Positions 37,951-47,319 of a stretch of 64,000 nucleotides of DNA are shown here, one piece after another. The stretch is taken from the NCBI RefSeq assembly GCF_016907475.1, contig NZ_JAFBCA010000001.1, forward strand, positions 3,162,001 through 3,226,000, given 5' to 3'. The stretch's first letter is position 1. The number at the start of each line of letters is the position of its first letter. Source of the stretch: Nocardioides cavernae (GTDB lineage Bacteria; Actinomycetota; Actinomycetes; Propionibacteriales; Nocardioidaceae). The position numbers and the translations under genes are program-made. The notes beneath the pieces are model-generated. The model was not told the origin of the DNA. It saw nothing but the letters and a program-made list of their open reading frames with translations, and did not search any database.

Positions 37951-38604
37951 ATGGCTGAACTGCACTTCTTCACGGGCACGATGGACTCCGGCAAGTCGAC
38001 GCTGGCGCTCCAGACCAACCACAACCACGCCGCCCGCGGACGCGTCGGCCGGATCTTCACCACGCATGACCGGTCCGGGCAGGCGGTGCTGTCCAGCCGG
38101 CTGGGGCTGACCCACGACGCGCTGGAGGTCGACGCCGGCTTCGACTTCTGGGCCTACGTCGTGGACACCCTGACCAGGGGTGGCCGGATCGACTACCTCA
38201 TCTGTGACGAGGCCCAGTTCTACGCCGCCGCGCAGATCGATCAGCTCGCCAAGGTCGTCGACGAGCTGCAGATCGACGTCTTCGCGTTCGGCATCCTCAC
38301 GGACTTCCGTACGCAGCTCTTCCCCGGCAGCGCCCGGCTCGTCGAGCTCGCCGACCGGATGAACGTGCTCCAGGTCGAGGCGCTGTGCTGGTGCGGCAAG
38401 CGCGCCACCCACAACGCACGCACCGAGAACGGCGCGATGGTCGTCGAGGGCGAGGTCATCGTGGTCGGCGACGTCGACCAGGTCGACGAGCCGCCGGCCG
38501 ACGTCGCGTACGAGGTGCTGTGCCGCCAGCACCACCGCCGCCGCCTCACGGCCGCGCGCGCCAAGGCGGTCAGCCTGGCGCCCGAGCCACTGCCCTTCGG
38601 CTGA
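37951..38604 (+). CDS. tdk: Thymidine kinase
   Basis: This 217-residue type II (TK1-like) thymidine kinase uses ATP to phosphorylate thymidine for salvage. The P-loop reads FFTGTMDSGKSTLALQ, the Walker B-like LICDEAQFYAAAQ follows, and the substrate-binding lasso is VEALCWCGKRATHNART with a shortened zinc-binding pair (CxC rather than CxxC). Another Cys/His pair, VLCRQHHRRR, sits near the C-terminus. The P-loop GTMDSGKS differs from the commoner GPMFSGKT. An AGGATT box lies 8-9 bases before the ATG. Confidence 0.93.
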   Translation: MAELHFFTGTMDSGKSTLALQTNHNHAARGRVGRIFTTHDRSGQAVLSSRLGLTHDALEVDAGFDFWAYVVDTLTRGGRIDYLICDEAQFYAAAQIDQLAKVVDELQIDVFAFGILTDFRTQLFPGSARLVELADRMNVLQVEALCWCGKRATHNARTENGAMVVEGEVIVVGDVDQVDEPPADVAYEVLCRQHHRRRLTAARAKAVSLAPEPLPFG

Positions 38605-38639
38605 CCCCGGCCGGTGCGCCGGCACCCTACGATCGTGGG

Positions 38640-38984
38640 ATGGACGAGGACGCGGCGCTCGGCGCCGGACGTACGGCCGGACTCTCGACGCTGGTGATCG
38701 GCTCCGCGCTGGTGCTGGCACCCCGCTGGGTGGGACCGCTGGGCGGGATCACGGACGCGCGCACCGCCCGCGCGGTCGGGCTCGTCGACCTCGCGCTGTC
38801 CCCCGGGCTGCTGGGCGGCACCCCGCGGTGGCCGTGGCTCGCGGCGCGCACGGTGGCCAACGTCGCCACGGCCACGGTCGTGGCCCGGGGCGGCTGGACG
38901 GGCCGCGCCACCGCCGCGAGCCTGCTCGCGCTGACCGCGGTCGACGGCCGGGCCGCCAAGGTCCTGTACGACGCGGGCCGCTGA
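38640..38984 (+). CDS. Small hypothetical membrane protein
   Basis: A 114-residue protein with three or four hydrophobic stretches (AGLSTLVIGSALVLAPRWVG, AVGLVDLALSPGLLG, WLAARTVANVATATVVARGG, ASLLALTAVDGRAAKV). I do not recognise a family; such small membrane proteins are common next to thymidine kinase in related genomes as I recall. A TACGAT box (38628-38633) lies six bases before the ATG with no Shine-Dalgarno. It converges with the phosphodiesterase gene. Confidence 0.7.
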   Translation: MDEDAALGAGRTAGLSTLVIGSALVLAPRWVGPLGGITDARTARAVGLVDLALSPGLLGGTPRWPWLAARTVANVATATVVARGGWTGRATAASLLALTAVDGRAAKVLYDAGR

Positions 38985-38996
38985 CGCGACCGTCGT

Positions 38997-40133
38997 TCAG
39001 CCGACCAGGATCGGGATCAGCATCTCGGCCGGGGTGAGCGAGCCGTGGAGCCCGACGAGGGTGTCCTCGTAGGCGAAGTCGCGGGAGGACATCACCGCGG
39101 TGTCGTCGTGGCAGGCGACCATCACGTCGCCCAGGCGCGGCAGCACTCCTGGCGACACTGCGCCGAACCACCCGCGCCCGATCGCCTCCTCGCGCGTCAG
39201 CACGGTGGCCCGGTCCCCCAGCACCTCGCGCCAGGTGGCGACGACATCGGGTACGGCACCGGCGGCGCAGTAGAGGTGCCGGAACCTCGCCTCCCCGCCG
39301 AGGAGCGCGACACCGTCGCGCATCCCGTGGACCTCGTCGACGTCGATCCGGGCGTCACGGGGGCTGTCGACCATGCCGTGGTCGGCGACCACCAGCAGCC
39401 GGGTCGAGGCGGGCAGCGCCTCGCGCAGCTGCTCGGCCTCGGCGTCGACCATCGCGAGCTGCTGGAGCCACTGGGTCGAGGCGACGCCGAACTTGTGCCC
39501 GGTCCAGTCGAGGTCGGAGTCGTAGACGTAGGTCAGCGACGGCTGGCCCGCCGATGCGGCGACGGTCGCGGCGATGCGCTCGCCCACGCGGTCCGCGCCA
39601 ACGTACGTCGCCCCGCGCTGCGACGCGACGGTCAGTCCGGACCCGTCGAAGTCCCGCTTGTTGACCGAGGTGACGTGGACGCCGGCGTGCGCCAGCCGCC
39701 CGAGTGCGGTCGGGTGCGGCTGCCACTCGACGGGATCGACGCCCTTGTCCCACCAGAGGTGGTTGAGCAGCCGGTCCGTGCCCGGGATCCGGGCGGTGAA
39801 GCCGACGAGCCCATGCGCACCGGGCACCAGCCCGGTGCCGAGCGAGGTGAGCGAGGTGGCCGTCGTCGACGGCACGCCGGCGGTGCCGATCGCGGCCCCG
39901 TCGAGCAGGGAGGAGAGGTAGGGCGCGGAGTGGGCGTAGCGGGCGAGAAGCTTCGCGCCCATCCCGTCGATGAGGAAGACGACGTACGACGGTGCGGGCG
40001 GGAGCTCGAGGCCGACCGGGTGCCCGTCGAGCTCGACGCCGAGGGCGCGCGCGACGGAGGGCACCACGTCGGCGAGCGAACGGTCGCCGTAGGCCGGCGG
40101 GGTGAAGCCCGCCGGCTCGGGGGCGGCGGTCAC
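38997..40133 (-). CDS. Alkaline-phosphatase-fold nucleotide pyrophosphatase/phosphodiesterase
   Basis: This 378-residue protein has the alkaline-phosphatase superfamily fold of the type I phosphodiesterase/nucleotide pyrophosphatase branch. Metal-binding residues appear in YVVFLIDGMGAKLLARYA and VVADHGMVDSPRD. The nucleophile threonine is in GVPSTTATSLTSLGTGL. No signal peptide is seen, so it is cytoplasmic. It hydrolyses a phosphodiester or nucleotide pyrophosphate, identity unknown. Start is GTG. The upstream DUF5998 gene is 22 bases away on the same strand. Confidence 0.88.
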   Translation of the reverse strand: MTAAPEPAGFTPPAYGDRSLADVVPSVARALGVELDGHPVGLELPPAPSYVVFLIDGMGAKLLARYAHSAPYLSSLLDGAAIGTAGVPSTTATSLTSLGTGLVPGAHGLVGFTARIPGTDRLLNHLWWDKGVDPVEWQPHPTALGRLAHAGVHVTSVNKRDFDGSGLTVASQRGATYVGADRVGERIAATVAASAGQPSLTYVYDSDLDWTGHKFGVASTQWLQQLAMVDAEAEQLREALPASTRLLVVADHGMVDSPRDARIDVDEVHGMRDGVALLGGEARFRHLYCAAGAVPDVVATWREVLGDRATVLTREEAIGRGWFGAVSPGVLPRLGDVMVACHDDTAVMSSRDFAYEDTLVGLHGSLTPAEMLIPILVG

Positions 40134-40155
40134 CGCCGGGTGCTCGGTGGGGTGG

Positions 40156-40737
40156 TCATCCGCGGGTGCGCGCGGACAGCGCCTCCGCGAAGGCGAGCAG
40201 GCCGGCCACGGCGTCTGCTCCCTCGGCGGCGGCCGACACCCGCAGCGTGTAGTCGTCGCCGGCCAGGGTGCCGGTGTAGCCGTGGTCGGCGTCGCAGCTC
40301 GGGTCCGAGCACGCGGCCGGCTCGAGGTCGAGCCGTCCCACGCCGCCCCAGCCGATGGTCAGCACCGCCTCGGCGGGCGGGGCGACGCCCTTGGTCGGGT
40401 TGGCCACCATGCGCGTCACCACCACGGTCCGGATGGACGTGAGGGTGACGGCCTCGGTGGTCGTCGAGGTGTAGGGCTCGGGCAGCAGGTCGTCGCCGGG
40501 GTGCTCGTCGGTGTGCGCGATCACCAGCCGGGTGGGCGTCAGGAGCAGCGCGGTCAGGTGACGGCGTACCTCCTCGTGGTCGAACGTCGTCTCGTGGTGG
40601 ACGAAGTAGGACACGACCTCCTCGCCCCCGGCCGCCGAGAAGACGCCGTCGGCGACGACGTCGGGGTAGTAGCCGGTGCGTTGGATCGCCTTGCGGAGGT
40701 CGTGGGAGACGTCCGCGTCACGGGTGGAGCGGGGCAT
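40156..40737 (-). CDS. DUF5998-like conserved protein
   Basis: A 193-residue soluble protein with the conserved beginning DLRKAIQRTGYYPDVVADGV and the PH-like pattern TSIRTVVVTRMVANPTKGV. A zinc-ligand-like CSDPSCDADHGYTG (CxxxxC...H) occurs near residue 140. It resembles an uncharacterised actinobacterial DUF5998 family. Start is the ATG at 40737 (MPRSTRDADVS). A CAGACT box lies seven bases upstream. It probably forms a unit with the downstream phosphodiesterase gene. Confidence 0.75.
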   Translation of the reverse strand: MPRSTRDADVSHDLRKAIQRTGYYPDVVADGVFSAAGGEEVVSYFVHHETTFDHEEVRRHLTALLLTPTRLVIAHTDEHPGDDLLPEPYTSTTTEAVTLTSIRTVVVTRMVANPTKGVAPPAEAVLTIGWGGVGRLDLEPAACSDPSCDADHGYTGTLAGDDYTLRVSAAAEGADAVAGLLAFAEALSARTRG

Positions 40738-40760
40738 GGTGGCAAGTCTGTCACGCCTCG

Positions 40761-40783
40761 GTCGACCGCACCCAGCGGTCGAC
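40761..40783 (-). terminator. Hairpin terminator of the GNAT/acyl-CoA-synthetase gene
   Basis: GTCGACCGC (40761-40769) and GCGGTCGAC (40775-40783) form a perfect 9-bp stem with a five-base loop. It starts nine bases downstream of the stop codon of the large minus-strand gene (40792), the expected place for a rho-independent terminator. It lacks a U-tract, as is usual here. Confidence 0.7.
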
Positions 40784-40791
40784 GCCGTCAC

Positions 40792-43515
40792 CTAGTCCGG
40801 CAGCGTGTCCCCGGGCATCGTGCTGAGGCGCCGGACGAACCAGTCGGACCGCGGGTCCTTGACCGGCTCGACCCGCACGCTGGCCCCGAGGACGGTCGCG
40901 CCCTCCGCCCCGGCGAGCACCAGCGGCAGCTGCAGCGCGCGCACCTGCGGCAGGTCGTGCTGCAGCTGCGCCACCTGGCGCACGAGCCGCTCGATCTCGG
41001 CGACGTCGACGATCTCGCTGCCGCGGTAGCCGAAGAGCAGCGGCGAGGCCTTGATCTCGCGCACCATGTCCTGGGCGTCGTGGTCGGCGAGCGGCGGGAT
41101 CCGGAAGGACCGGTCGCCCAGCAGCTCGGTGAGCGGGCCCCCGATGCCGAAGGACAGGACCGGGCCGAAGAGCGGGTCCTCCATCGTCGCGATGGTGACC
41201 GGCACGCCCGGGGGCGCATTGCGCTGCACGACGAAGCCGGCGTTGTCGGGGTCGGTGATGAGGCTGGTGAGCGAGCGCCAGGCCTGTGACATCTCGTCGG
41301 GCGTGTCGATGTTGCGCCACACGTGGGCCAGGTCCGGGCGGTCGCGCAGGTGGTCGGCGGTCGCCTTGAGGACGACGTCCCAGCCCAGCGCCTCGCCGGC
41401 GGTGGTCGCCTCGTCGAGGGTGGCGACGGCGTAGGTGTCCCACAGGTCGATGCCGTAGGCGGTGAGCAGGCGGTACTGCTCGTCGAAGTCGAGGTCGCGT
41501 CCCTCCGGGTGGCGCATCAGCACCTCGTTGACGAGGTGGCGGGCCGCGTCGAGGTCGTTGACGCCCGGCTCGACGAGCGACGCCTGCGGCACGCGCAGCC
41601 ACACGGCGTACTCCACGACGTGGGCGAGGGCGCGGACGGCCGCCTCGACCGCGGGGTACGACGGCACCGACCCGCGACCGGCGCTGGAGCCGGCGACGTC
41701 GGGCACGCGCAGCAGCTCGGGGACGCCCTCGGTGCCGAGGAACGTCGACACGATGGGCTTGTCGGACTGCTCGCCGACCGCTGCGAGCACGTTGGCGACG
41801 TCCTCCCGGGCGCCGGCGACGTTGAGTGGCGGGATGAAGATCGCGACCACCGCGTCGACCTCGGGGTCGTCGATCGCGGCGTCGAGGGCGTCCTCGAAGT
41901 CCTCCGCGGTCGCGTCCGCGCCGAGGGCCTCCTGCCGGTTGACGACGAGGCCGACCGAGTTGGCGGCGTCGGCAGCGAGCAGCCCGAGAGCGTCGGAGTT
42001 GCCGACGATCGCGACCCGACGCCCCCTCGGCAGCGGCTGGTGGGCGAGCAGCTGGGCGACGTCGAACATCTCCTCGAGCGACTCGACCTGGATGATCCCG
42101 GCCTGCCGGAACATCGCGTCGACGGCCTCGCCCGGCGCACCGATCTTGCGCACGGCGTGCCCCATCGGCACACCCTGGGAGCTGCGGCCCGACCGCACCG
42201 CGACGATGGGCTTGCGGCGGCTCACCCGCCGGGCGATGCGAGAGAACTTGCGCGGGTTGCCGATCGACTCGAGGTACAGCAGCACGACCTCGGTGGCGTC
42301 GTCCTCCTCCCAGTACTGGAGGAGGTCGTTGCCGGACACGTCGGCGCGGTTGCCCGCGCTCACGAACGTGGTGAGGCCCAGTCCACGGTTCTGCACCTTC
42401 TCGAGGATCGCCGAGCCGAGCGCACCGGACTGGCAGAAGAACCCGGCACGGCCACGCGGCGGCATCACCGAGGAGAGCGAGGCGTTGAGCTGCACGTCGG
42501 GGTCGGTGTTGATGATGCCGAGGGCGTTGGGGCCGATCAGGCGCAGGCCGTAGGAGCGGGACAGCCCGACCAGGCGCCGCTGCCGCATCCGGCCCTCCTC
42601 CCCGGTCTCGGCGAAGCCCGACGAGATCACGACCAGGCCGTGGACGCCCTTGGCCGCGCAGTCGAGCACGACGTCCTGCACCGACTCCGCCGGCACGGCG
42701 ACGATGGCGACGTCGACGTCGCCGGGGATGTCGCCCACCGACTTCCACGCCGGCATCCCGGAGACCGAGTCGGCGCTCGGGTTGACGACGTGGATCCGGC
42801 CGGTGAAGTTGCCCAGGACGAGGTGGCGCACCAGCGCGCGGCCGATGGTGTCCTGCCGCCGGCTGGCGCCGATGATCGCGACCGACTTCGGCGAGAAGAA
42901 GCGCTCGATCGAGGCGTACTCCGCGCGGTGCTCACGCTGCTCCATCACACCGAGGGCGGTGTCGGTCGGGTCGATCCGGAACACCAGCTCCATCACGCCG
43001 TCCTCGAACGTGCTCTTCACCTGGTAGCCGGCGTCCTTGAAGGTGTGGATCATCGCCTGGTTGTCGGGCAGCACCTCGGCGACGAACTCGTCGATCCCCC
43101 GCTCGCGGCCCGCCTGGGCGAGGTGCTCGAGCAGGAGCTGGCCGATGCCGCGGCCCTGGTGGGCGTCCTCGACGAGGAAGGCGACCTCCGCGTAGCCGGG
43201 CCGGATCATGTCGTAGCGCCCGACGGCGATCATGTGGCCGGCCACGAGCAGGATCATCGCGACCCGGTCGCGGTGGTCGACCTGGGTGAACCGGTCGAGG
43301 TCGCGCTCGGAGAGCTCGGGCATCGGCGAGAAGAACCGGTAGTACTTCGACTGCTCCGAGACGCGGCTGTAGAACTCGACCAGCAGCTCGCGGTCCTCCG
43401 GCTGGATCGGCCGGATGTGGGCCGTGCGCCCGTCGCGCAGGAGGACGTCCGCCTCCCAGTGCCGGGGCGGACGCATCGTCCGCACCTGGTCTGCAGCAGC
43501 GTCCGCTTCGGTCAC
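40792..43515 (-). CDS. GNAT acetyltransferase fused to acyl-CoA-synthetase (NDP-forming)-like domains
   Basis: This 907-residue protein starts with a GNAT domain (about 20-180) carrying the acetyl-CoA-binding DAHQGRGIGQLLLEHLA. Next come a CoA-binding Rossmann domain (about 205-300, KSVAIIGASRRQDTIG), a ligase-CoA domain and a C-terminal ATP-grasp half. Fusions of this order occur in Streptomyces protein acetyltransferases (PatA), which acetylate and inhibit acyl-CoA synthetases; the ligase part usually serves for regulation. Start is GTG with TAGATT six bases upstream, and no Shine-Dalgarno. A hairpin terminator follows. Confidence 0.92.
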   Translation of the reverse strand: MTEADAAADQVRTMRPPRHWEADVLLRDGRTAHIRPIQPEDRELLVEFYSRVSEQSKYYRFFSPMPELSERDLDRFTQVDHRDRVAMILLVAGHMIAVGRYDMIRPGYAEVAFLVEDAHQGRGIGQLLLEHLAQAGRERGIDEFVAEVLPDNQAMIHTFKDAGYQVKSTFEDGVMELVFRIDPTDTALGVMEQREHRAEYASIERFFSPKSVAIIGASRRQDTIGRALVRHLVLGNFTGRIHVVNPSADSVSGMPAWKSVGDIPGDVDVAIVAVPAESVQDVVLDCAAKGVHGLVVISSGFAETGEEGRMRQRRLVGLSRSYGLRLIGPNALGIINTDPDVQLNASLSSVMPPRGRAGFFCQSGALGSAILEKVQNRGLGLTTFVSAGNRADVSGNDLLQYWEEDDATEVVLLYLESIGNPRKFSRIARRVSRRKPIVAVRSGRSSQGVPMGHAVRKIGAPGEAVDAMFRQAGIIQVESLEEMFDVAQLLAHQPLPRGRRVAIVGNSDALGLLAADAANSVGLVVNRQEALGADATAEDFEDALDAAIDDPEVDAVVAIFIPPLNVAGAREDVANVLAAVGEQSDKPIVSTFLGTEGVPELLRVPDVAGSSAGRGSVPSYPAVEAAVRALAHVVEYAVWLRVPQASLVEPGVNDLDAARHLVNEVLMRHPEGRDLDFDEQYRLLTAYGIDLWDTYAVATLDEATTAGEALGWDVVLKATADHLRDRPDLAHVWRNIDTPDEMSQAWRSLTSLITDPDNAGFVVQRNAPPGVPVTIATMEDPLFGPVLSFGIGGPLTELLGDRSFRIPPLADHDAQDMVREIKASPLLFGYRGSEIVDVAEIERLVRQVAQLQHDLPQVRALQLPLVLAGAEGATVLGASVRVEPVKDPRSDWFVRRLSTMPGDTLPD

Positions 43516-43550
43516 GACTGCAATCTATCGGCCCCCGACCCTCCCTCGCT

Positions 43551-43593
43551 GGTCGAGTAGCCGAGCGAGGAACGAGCGAGGCGTATCGAGACC
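43551..43593. repeat. REP-like element, left of GIY-YIG gene
   Basis: The sequence begins GGTCGAGTAGCC and ends GGCGTATCGAGACC, with a GC-rich dyad centre. Its mirror image, with the same ends in reverse order, lies at 43967-44010. I associate such GGTCGAGTAG/GTATCGAGACC elements with many copies in Nocardioides-like genomes, usually in intergenic positions. The two copies flank the GIY-YIG gene in opposite orientation. Confidence 0.8.
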
Positions 43594-43654
43594 CCTGTCC
43601 ACAGATGCGGCCGGAGGCCTGTCGTCCGTCACCGCCAGGTTCGACGCTGGACCC

Positions 43655-43960
43655 ATGACTGCCTACGTCTACATGCTGCGGTGTTCCGACGGCTCGTTGT
43701 ACGTCGGCAGCACCCGTGACCTGGCCACTCGCCTGCACCAGCACCAGATCGGTCTGGGGGCCAACTACACGCGCGAGCGGCTTCCTGTCGAGCTCGTCTG
43801 GCACGAGGAGTACGAGAACGTCGGCCTGGCGTTCTCACGCGAGAAGCAGGTCCAGAACTGGGGACGGGCCAAACGTCTCGCATTGATCGACCGCGACTAC
43901 GAGTCGCTGCCCGTGCTCGCCAAAAAGGACTTCGGTCGCCCAGGACAGCCGTCCGGGTGA
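43655..43960 (+). CDS. GIY-YIG domain nuclease-like protein
   Basis: This 101-residue protein is a stand-alone GIY-YIG fold (UPF0213/YhbQ type). The first strand is [16 protein letters not shown], matching GIY...YVG, followed by the conserved arginine in [12 protein letters not shown] and the glutamate-containing helix [15 protein letters not shown]. These small proteins may cut or bind branched DNA, but roles are poorly known. It lies between inverted REP-like elements (43551 and 43967), a placement that suggests a link with repeat mobility or maintenance. No Shine-Dalgarno is evident. The short left intergenic space has no other feature. Confidence 0.88.
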   Translation: MTAYVYMLRCSDGSLYVGSTRDLATRLHQHQIGLGANYTRERLPVELVWHEEYENVGLAFSREKQVQNWGRAKRLALIDRDYESLPVLAKKDFGRPGQPSG

Positions 43961-43966
43961 GGTCCG

Positions 43967-44010
43967 GGTCTCGATACGCCCGCTCGCTGGCGCTCGCGGG
44001 CTACTCGACC
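43967..44010. repeat. REP-like element, right of GIY-YIG gene
   Basis: It begins GGTCTCGATACGCC and ends GGCTACTCGACC, the reverse complement of the left copy's ends. The inner part (CGCTCGCTGGCGCTCGCG) differs from the left copy's centre but is again a GC-rich dyad. It starts seven bases after the GIY-YIG stop. Confidence 0.8.
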
Positions 44011-44072
44011 ACCGAGGGGTTCTCGGCGTGCCCCCGTCCTTCCGCGCCACGGCAGCGGGGAGAATGGCGGCC

Positions 44073-46580
44073 ATGGCACGACGTACGAAGCAGGAGCCCC
44101 TCCCGGACGACTTCGAGGAGCACATCCTCGACACCGACATCCGCGACGAGATGCAGACGTCGTTCCTCGAGTACGCCTACTCGGTCATCTACTCGCGGGC
44201 GCTGCCCGACGCACGCGACGGGCTCAAGCCGGTACAGCGGCGCATCCTCTACACGATGGACGAGATGTCCCTGCGGCCCGACCGCGGGCACGTCAAGAGC
44301 GCCCGCGTCGTCGGTGAGGTCATGGGCCGGCTGCACCCGCACGGCGACGGCGCGATCTACGACGCGCTGGTCCGCATGGCGCAGCCCTGGTCGATGCGGC
44401 TGCGCACGGTCGACGGCCACGGCAACTTCGGCTCGCCCGACGACTCCCCCGCCGCCATGCGCTACACCGAGTGCCGGATGGCGCCCGCCGCGGTGGCGAT
44501 GACCGCCTCGATCGACGAGGACACGGTCGACTTCAAGCCCAACTACGACTCGCGCGAGATGGAGCCCGTCGTCCTGCCGGCGGCCATCCCCCACCTGCTG
44601 GTCAACGGGTCGGCCGGCATCGCGGTCGGCATGGCCACCAACATCGCTCCGCACAACCTCGTCGAGGTCGTCCAGGCACTCAAGCACCTCATCACCCACC
44701 CCAAGGCGTCGCTCGACGACCTCATGCGCTTCATCCCCGGCCCGGACCTGCCCACCGGCGGCAAGATCGTCGGCCTCGACGGGATCCGCGACGCCTACGA
44801 GACCGGCCGCGGCACCTTCAAGATGCGTGCCACCGCCCGGATCGAGTCGGTGACCGCGCGCCGCAAGGGCATCGTCGTCACGGAGCTCCCCTACGGCGTC
44901 GGCACCGAGCGGGTCATGGAGCAGATCAAGAAGCTGGTGCTGTCCAAGAAGCTGCAGGGCATCGCCGACATCAAGGACCTCAGCGACCGCGAGCACGGCC
45001 TGCGCCTGGTGATCGAGATCAAGAACGGATTCGTCCCCGAGGCGATCCTCGAGCAGCTCTACCGCCAGACCGCGCTCGAGGACTCCTTCGGGATCAACGC
45101 CGTCGCCCTCGTCGACGGTCAGCCGCGCACGCTGGGCATCAAGGAGATGCTCGAGGTCTTCCTCGGCCACCGCTTCGACGTCGTACGCCGTCGCTCGACG
45201 TTCCGCCGCGCCAAGGCCGCAGACCGGCTGCACCTCGTCGACGGCCTGCTGATCGCGATCCTCGACATCGACGAGGTCATCCAGGTGATCCGCGGCTCCG
45301 ACAACGCCGCCGCCGCCAAGGAACGCCTGATCTCGGTGTTCGACCTCACCGAGGTGCAGGCCGACTACATCCTCGACATGCCCCTGCGGCGCCTCACCAG
45401 GTTCAGCAAGCTGGAGCTCGAGAAGGAGAAGAGCGAGCTCGAGCGCACCATCGAGCAGCTCGACGCGATCCTGGCCGACGAGAAGCTGCTGCGGAAGGTC
45501 GTCTCCGACGAGCTCACCGACGTCGCCAAGGAGCACGGCACCCCGCGGCGTACGGTCCTGCTCGGCGCCGCGCCGGCCGTGACTGCGGCCTCGGCGGTCG
45601 AGGTCAGCGACGACCCCTGCTTCGTCCTGCTGTCCTCCACCGGCCTCCTCGCCCGCACCCGGGACGCCGACGCCCCCGGACGCGGCGGCGACCGGGCCAA
45701 CCACGACGTGACGGTCTCCGCGGTCCTGACCTCCAGGCGCGGCGAGGTCGGCCTGCTGACCAACCGCGGCCGGCTGGTCCGGCTGCCGGTCATCGACATC
45801 GGCGCCGAGCTGCCGTCGACCGCCAACGACCCCCACGTCGCCGGCGGCGTCCCGCTCAGCGAGCTCGTCGCCCTCGAGGCGGGCGAGCGGCCGCTGGCGC
45901 TCACCTCGCTGCGCACCGACGGCCCCGGCCTCGCGCTGGGCACGCGCGACGGCGTGGTCAAGCGGGTCAACCCGGAGGTGCTCAACCGCGACGAGTGGGA
46001 GGTCATCGGCCTCAAGGACGGCGACGAGGTCATCGGTGCCGTCGAGCTCGCGACCGGCGAGGAGGAGCTGTGCTTCATCTCCACCGACGCGCAGCTGCTC
46101 CACTTCTCCGCCTCCGGCGTGCGTCCGCAGGGCCGCTCGGGCGGCGGCATGGCCGGCATCAAGCTCGGCGCGGGCCAGCGGGCCGCCTTCTTCGGCGCCT
46201 TCGACCCCGCCGACGCGGTCGTCGTGACGGCGTCCGGCTCCTCCACGGCCCTGCCCGGCACCGAGGCCGGCGCGGTCAAGGTGACGCCGTTCACCGAGTA
46301 CCCCGGCAAGGGGCGCGCCACGGGCGGCGTCCGCAGCCACCGCTTCCTCAAGGGCGAGGACACCCTCGTCACCGCCTGGGCCGGCCCCGGTCCGGCCCGC
46401 GCGGCAGCGTCGAGCGGTGCGCCCATCGACCTGCCCGAGGCCAACGGCCGACGCGACGGCTCGGGCGTGCCTGCCCCGCAGCCCATCGCGGCAGTGGCCT
46501 CGCCGGTCGCGGCGCAGGTCGCGACCCGCGCGGCGTCGGGCGCGGACGCCGGTGACGCAGCCGCCCCTGTGGAAGGCTGA
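44073..46580 (+). CDS. parC: DNA topoisomerase IV (second gyrase-like) subunit A
   Basis: This 835-residue protein is a GyrA/ParC-type subunit. The winged-helix region contains [20 protein letters not shown] and the catalytic tyrosine Tyr131 in [10 protein letters not shown]. The C-terminal six-bladed pinwheel is present, but its GyrA-box is degenerate ([13 protein letters not shown] in place of QRRGGKG), so it probably decatenates rather than introducing supercoils. An extension rich in Ala and Pro follows. Start is ATG at 44073, with GGGGA about ten bases upstream and a possible GAGAAT box; ATG 44064 is the alternative. The B subunit is encoded convergently at 49854-51926. Confidence 0.93.
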   Translation: MARRTKQEPLPDDFEEHILDTDIRDEMQTSFLEYAYSVIYSRALPDARDGLKPVQRRILYTMDEMSLRPDRGHVKSARVVGEVMGRLHPHGDGAIYDALVRMAQPWSMRLRTVDGHGNFGSPDDSPAAMRYTECRMAPAAVAMTASIDEDTVDFKPNYDSREMEPVVLPAAIPHLLVNGSAGIAVGMATNIAPHNLVEVVQALKHLITHPKASLDDLMRFIPGPDLPTGGKIVGLDGIRDAYETGRGTFKMRATARIESVTARRKGIVVTELPYGVGTERVMEQIKKLVLSKKLQGIADIKDLSDREHGLRLVIEIKNGFVPEAILEQLYRQTALEDSFGINAVALVDGQPRTLGIKEMLEVFLGHRFDVVRRRSTFRRAKAADRLHLVDGLLIAILDIDEVIQVIRGSDNAAAAKERLISVFDLTEVQADYILDMPLRRLTRFSKLELEKEKSELERTIEQLDAILADEKLLRKVVSDELTDVAKEHGTPRRTVLLGAAPAVTAASAVEVSDDPCFVLLSSTGLLARTRDADAPGRGGDRANHDVTVSAVLTSRRGEVGLLTNRGRLVRLPVIDIGAELPSTANDPHVAGGVPLSELVALEAGERPLALTSLRTDGPGLALGTRDGVVKRVNPEVLNRDEWEVIGLKDGDEVIGAVELATGEEELCFISTDAQLLHFSASGVRPQGRSGGGMAGIKLGAGQRAAFFGAFDPADAVVVTASGSSTALPGTEAGAVKVTPFTEYPGKGRATGGVRSHRFLKGEDTLVTAWAGPGPARAAASSGAPIDLPEANGRRDGSGVPAPQPIAAVASPVAAQVATRAASGADAGDAAAPVEG

Positions 46581-46584
46581 GGCC

Positions 46585-47319
46585 ATGCTCGCCCGCGCCC
46601 GCACGTCCGGACGGCTCACCACCACGGTCGCCGCCCTCGTCCTCGCCCTGCCCGTCCTTTCTGCCTGCTCGGGCGACGACGGTGGCAGCGGAGGAGGCGG
46701 CGGAGACGAGGGCCCCACACCCGAGGAGGTGCTGGCCGAGGCGGCCACGACCCTCACCGAGACGAGCGGCGTCGACCTCACCCTGTCCACCCCGTCGCTG
46801 CCCGACGGTGTCTCCGGCATCACCAAGGCGACCGGCACGATCACCCAGGCGCCGGCCTTCGACGGCTCGATCACCGTGGTGTTCGCCGGCCAGACCGTCG
46901 ACGTACCCGTCATCGCCGTCGACGACACCGTCTACGCCCAGCTCCCCTTCACCCCGGGCTGGAACAAGGTCAACCCCAAGGAGTACGGCGCCCCCGACCC
47001 CTCGAACCTCGTCGGCGAGAACGGCTTCGCCGGCCTGCTCGAGCAGACCGAGTCGCCGAAGGCCGGTGAGAGCGTGCGCGGCGGCGCCGACAACACCGAG
47101 ATCCTCACCACCTACACCGGCACGGTGCCCGGGACGGCGATGGAGTCGATCATCCCGTCGTCCTCGGGCGACTCCTTCGACGTGGAGTGGCAGATCACCG
47201 ACGACGGCGAGCTGCGCGAGGCCACGCTGACGGGCGTCTTCTACCCCCGTGCCGAGCCGATGACCTACACCGTCGACTTCGCCGACTACGGCACCGAGAA
47301 GGACATCACCGCACCGTGA
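46585..47319 (+). CDS. lprG: LprG/LppX-family lipoprotein
   Basis: This 244-residue lipoprotein has a signal peptide with lipobox LSAC (Cys28), followed by a Gly/Ser-rich spacer and the LppX_LprAFG domain (about 45-240, SGVDLTLSTPSLPDGVSGIT). In mycobacteria LprG carries triacylated lipids across the periplasm and works with the MFS protein P55 (Rv1410c), encoded next to it. The same pair occurs here: the MFS start overlaps the lipoprotein stop (GTGA). It is expressed close behind parC (four-base gap). Confidence 0.92.
   Translation: MLARARTSGRLTTTVAALVLALPVLSACSGDDGGSGGGGGDEGPTPEEVLAEAATTLTETSGVDLTLSTPSLPDGVSGITKATGTITQAPAFDGSITVVFAGQTVDVPVIAVDDTVYAQLPFTPGWNKVNPKEYGAPDPSNLVGENGFAGLLEQTESPKAGESVRGGADNTEILTTYTGTVPGTAMESIIPSSSGDSFDVEWQITDDGELREATLTGVFYPRAEPMTYTVDFADYGTEKDITAP

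Noticed and set aside
44001..46928. 975-codon minus-strand frame opposite parC
   Set aside because: Antisense shadow: repetitive Val/Gly/Asp/Arg composition without domains; the plus-strand topoisomerase subunit explains the region.
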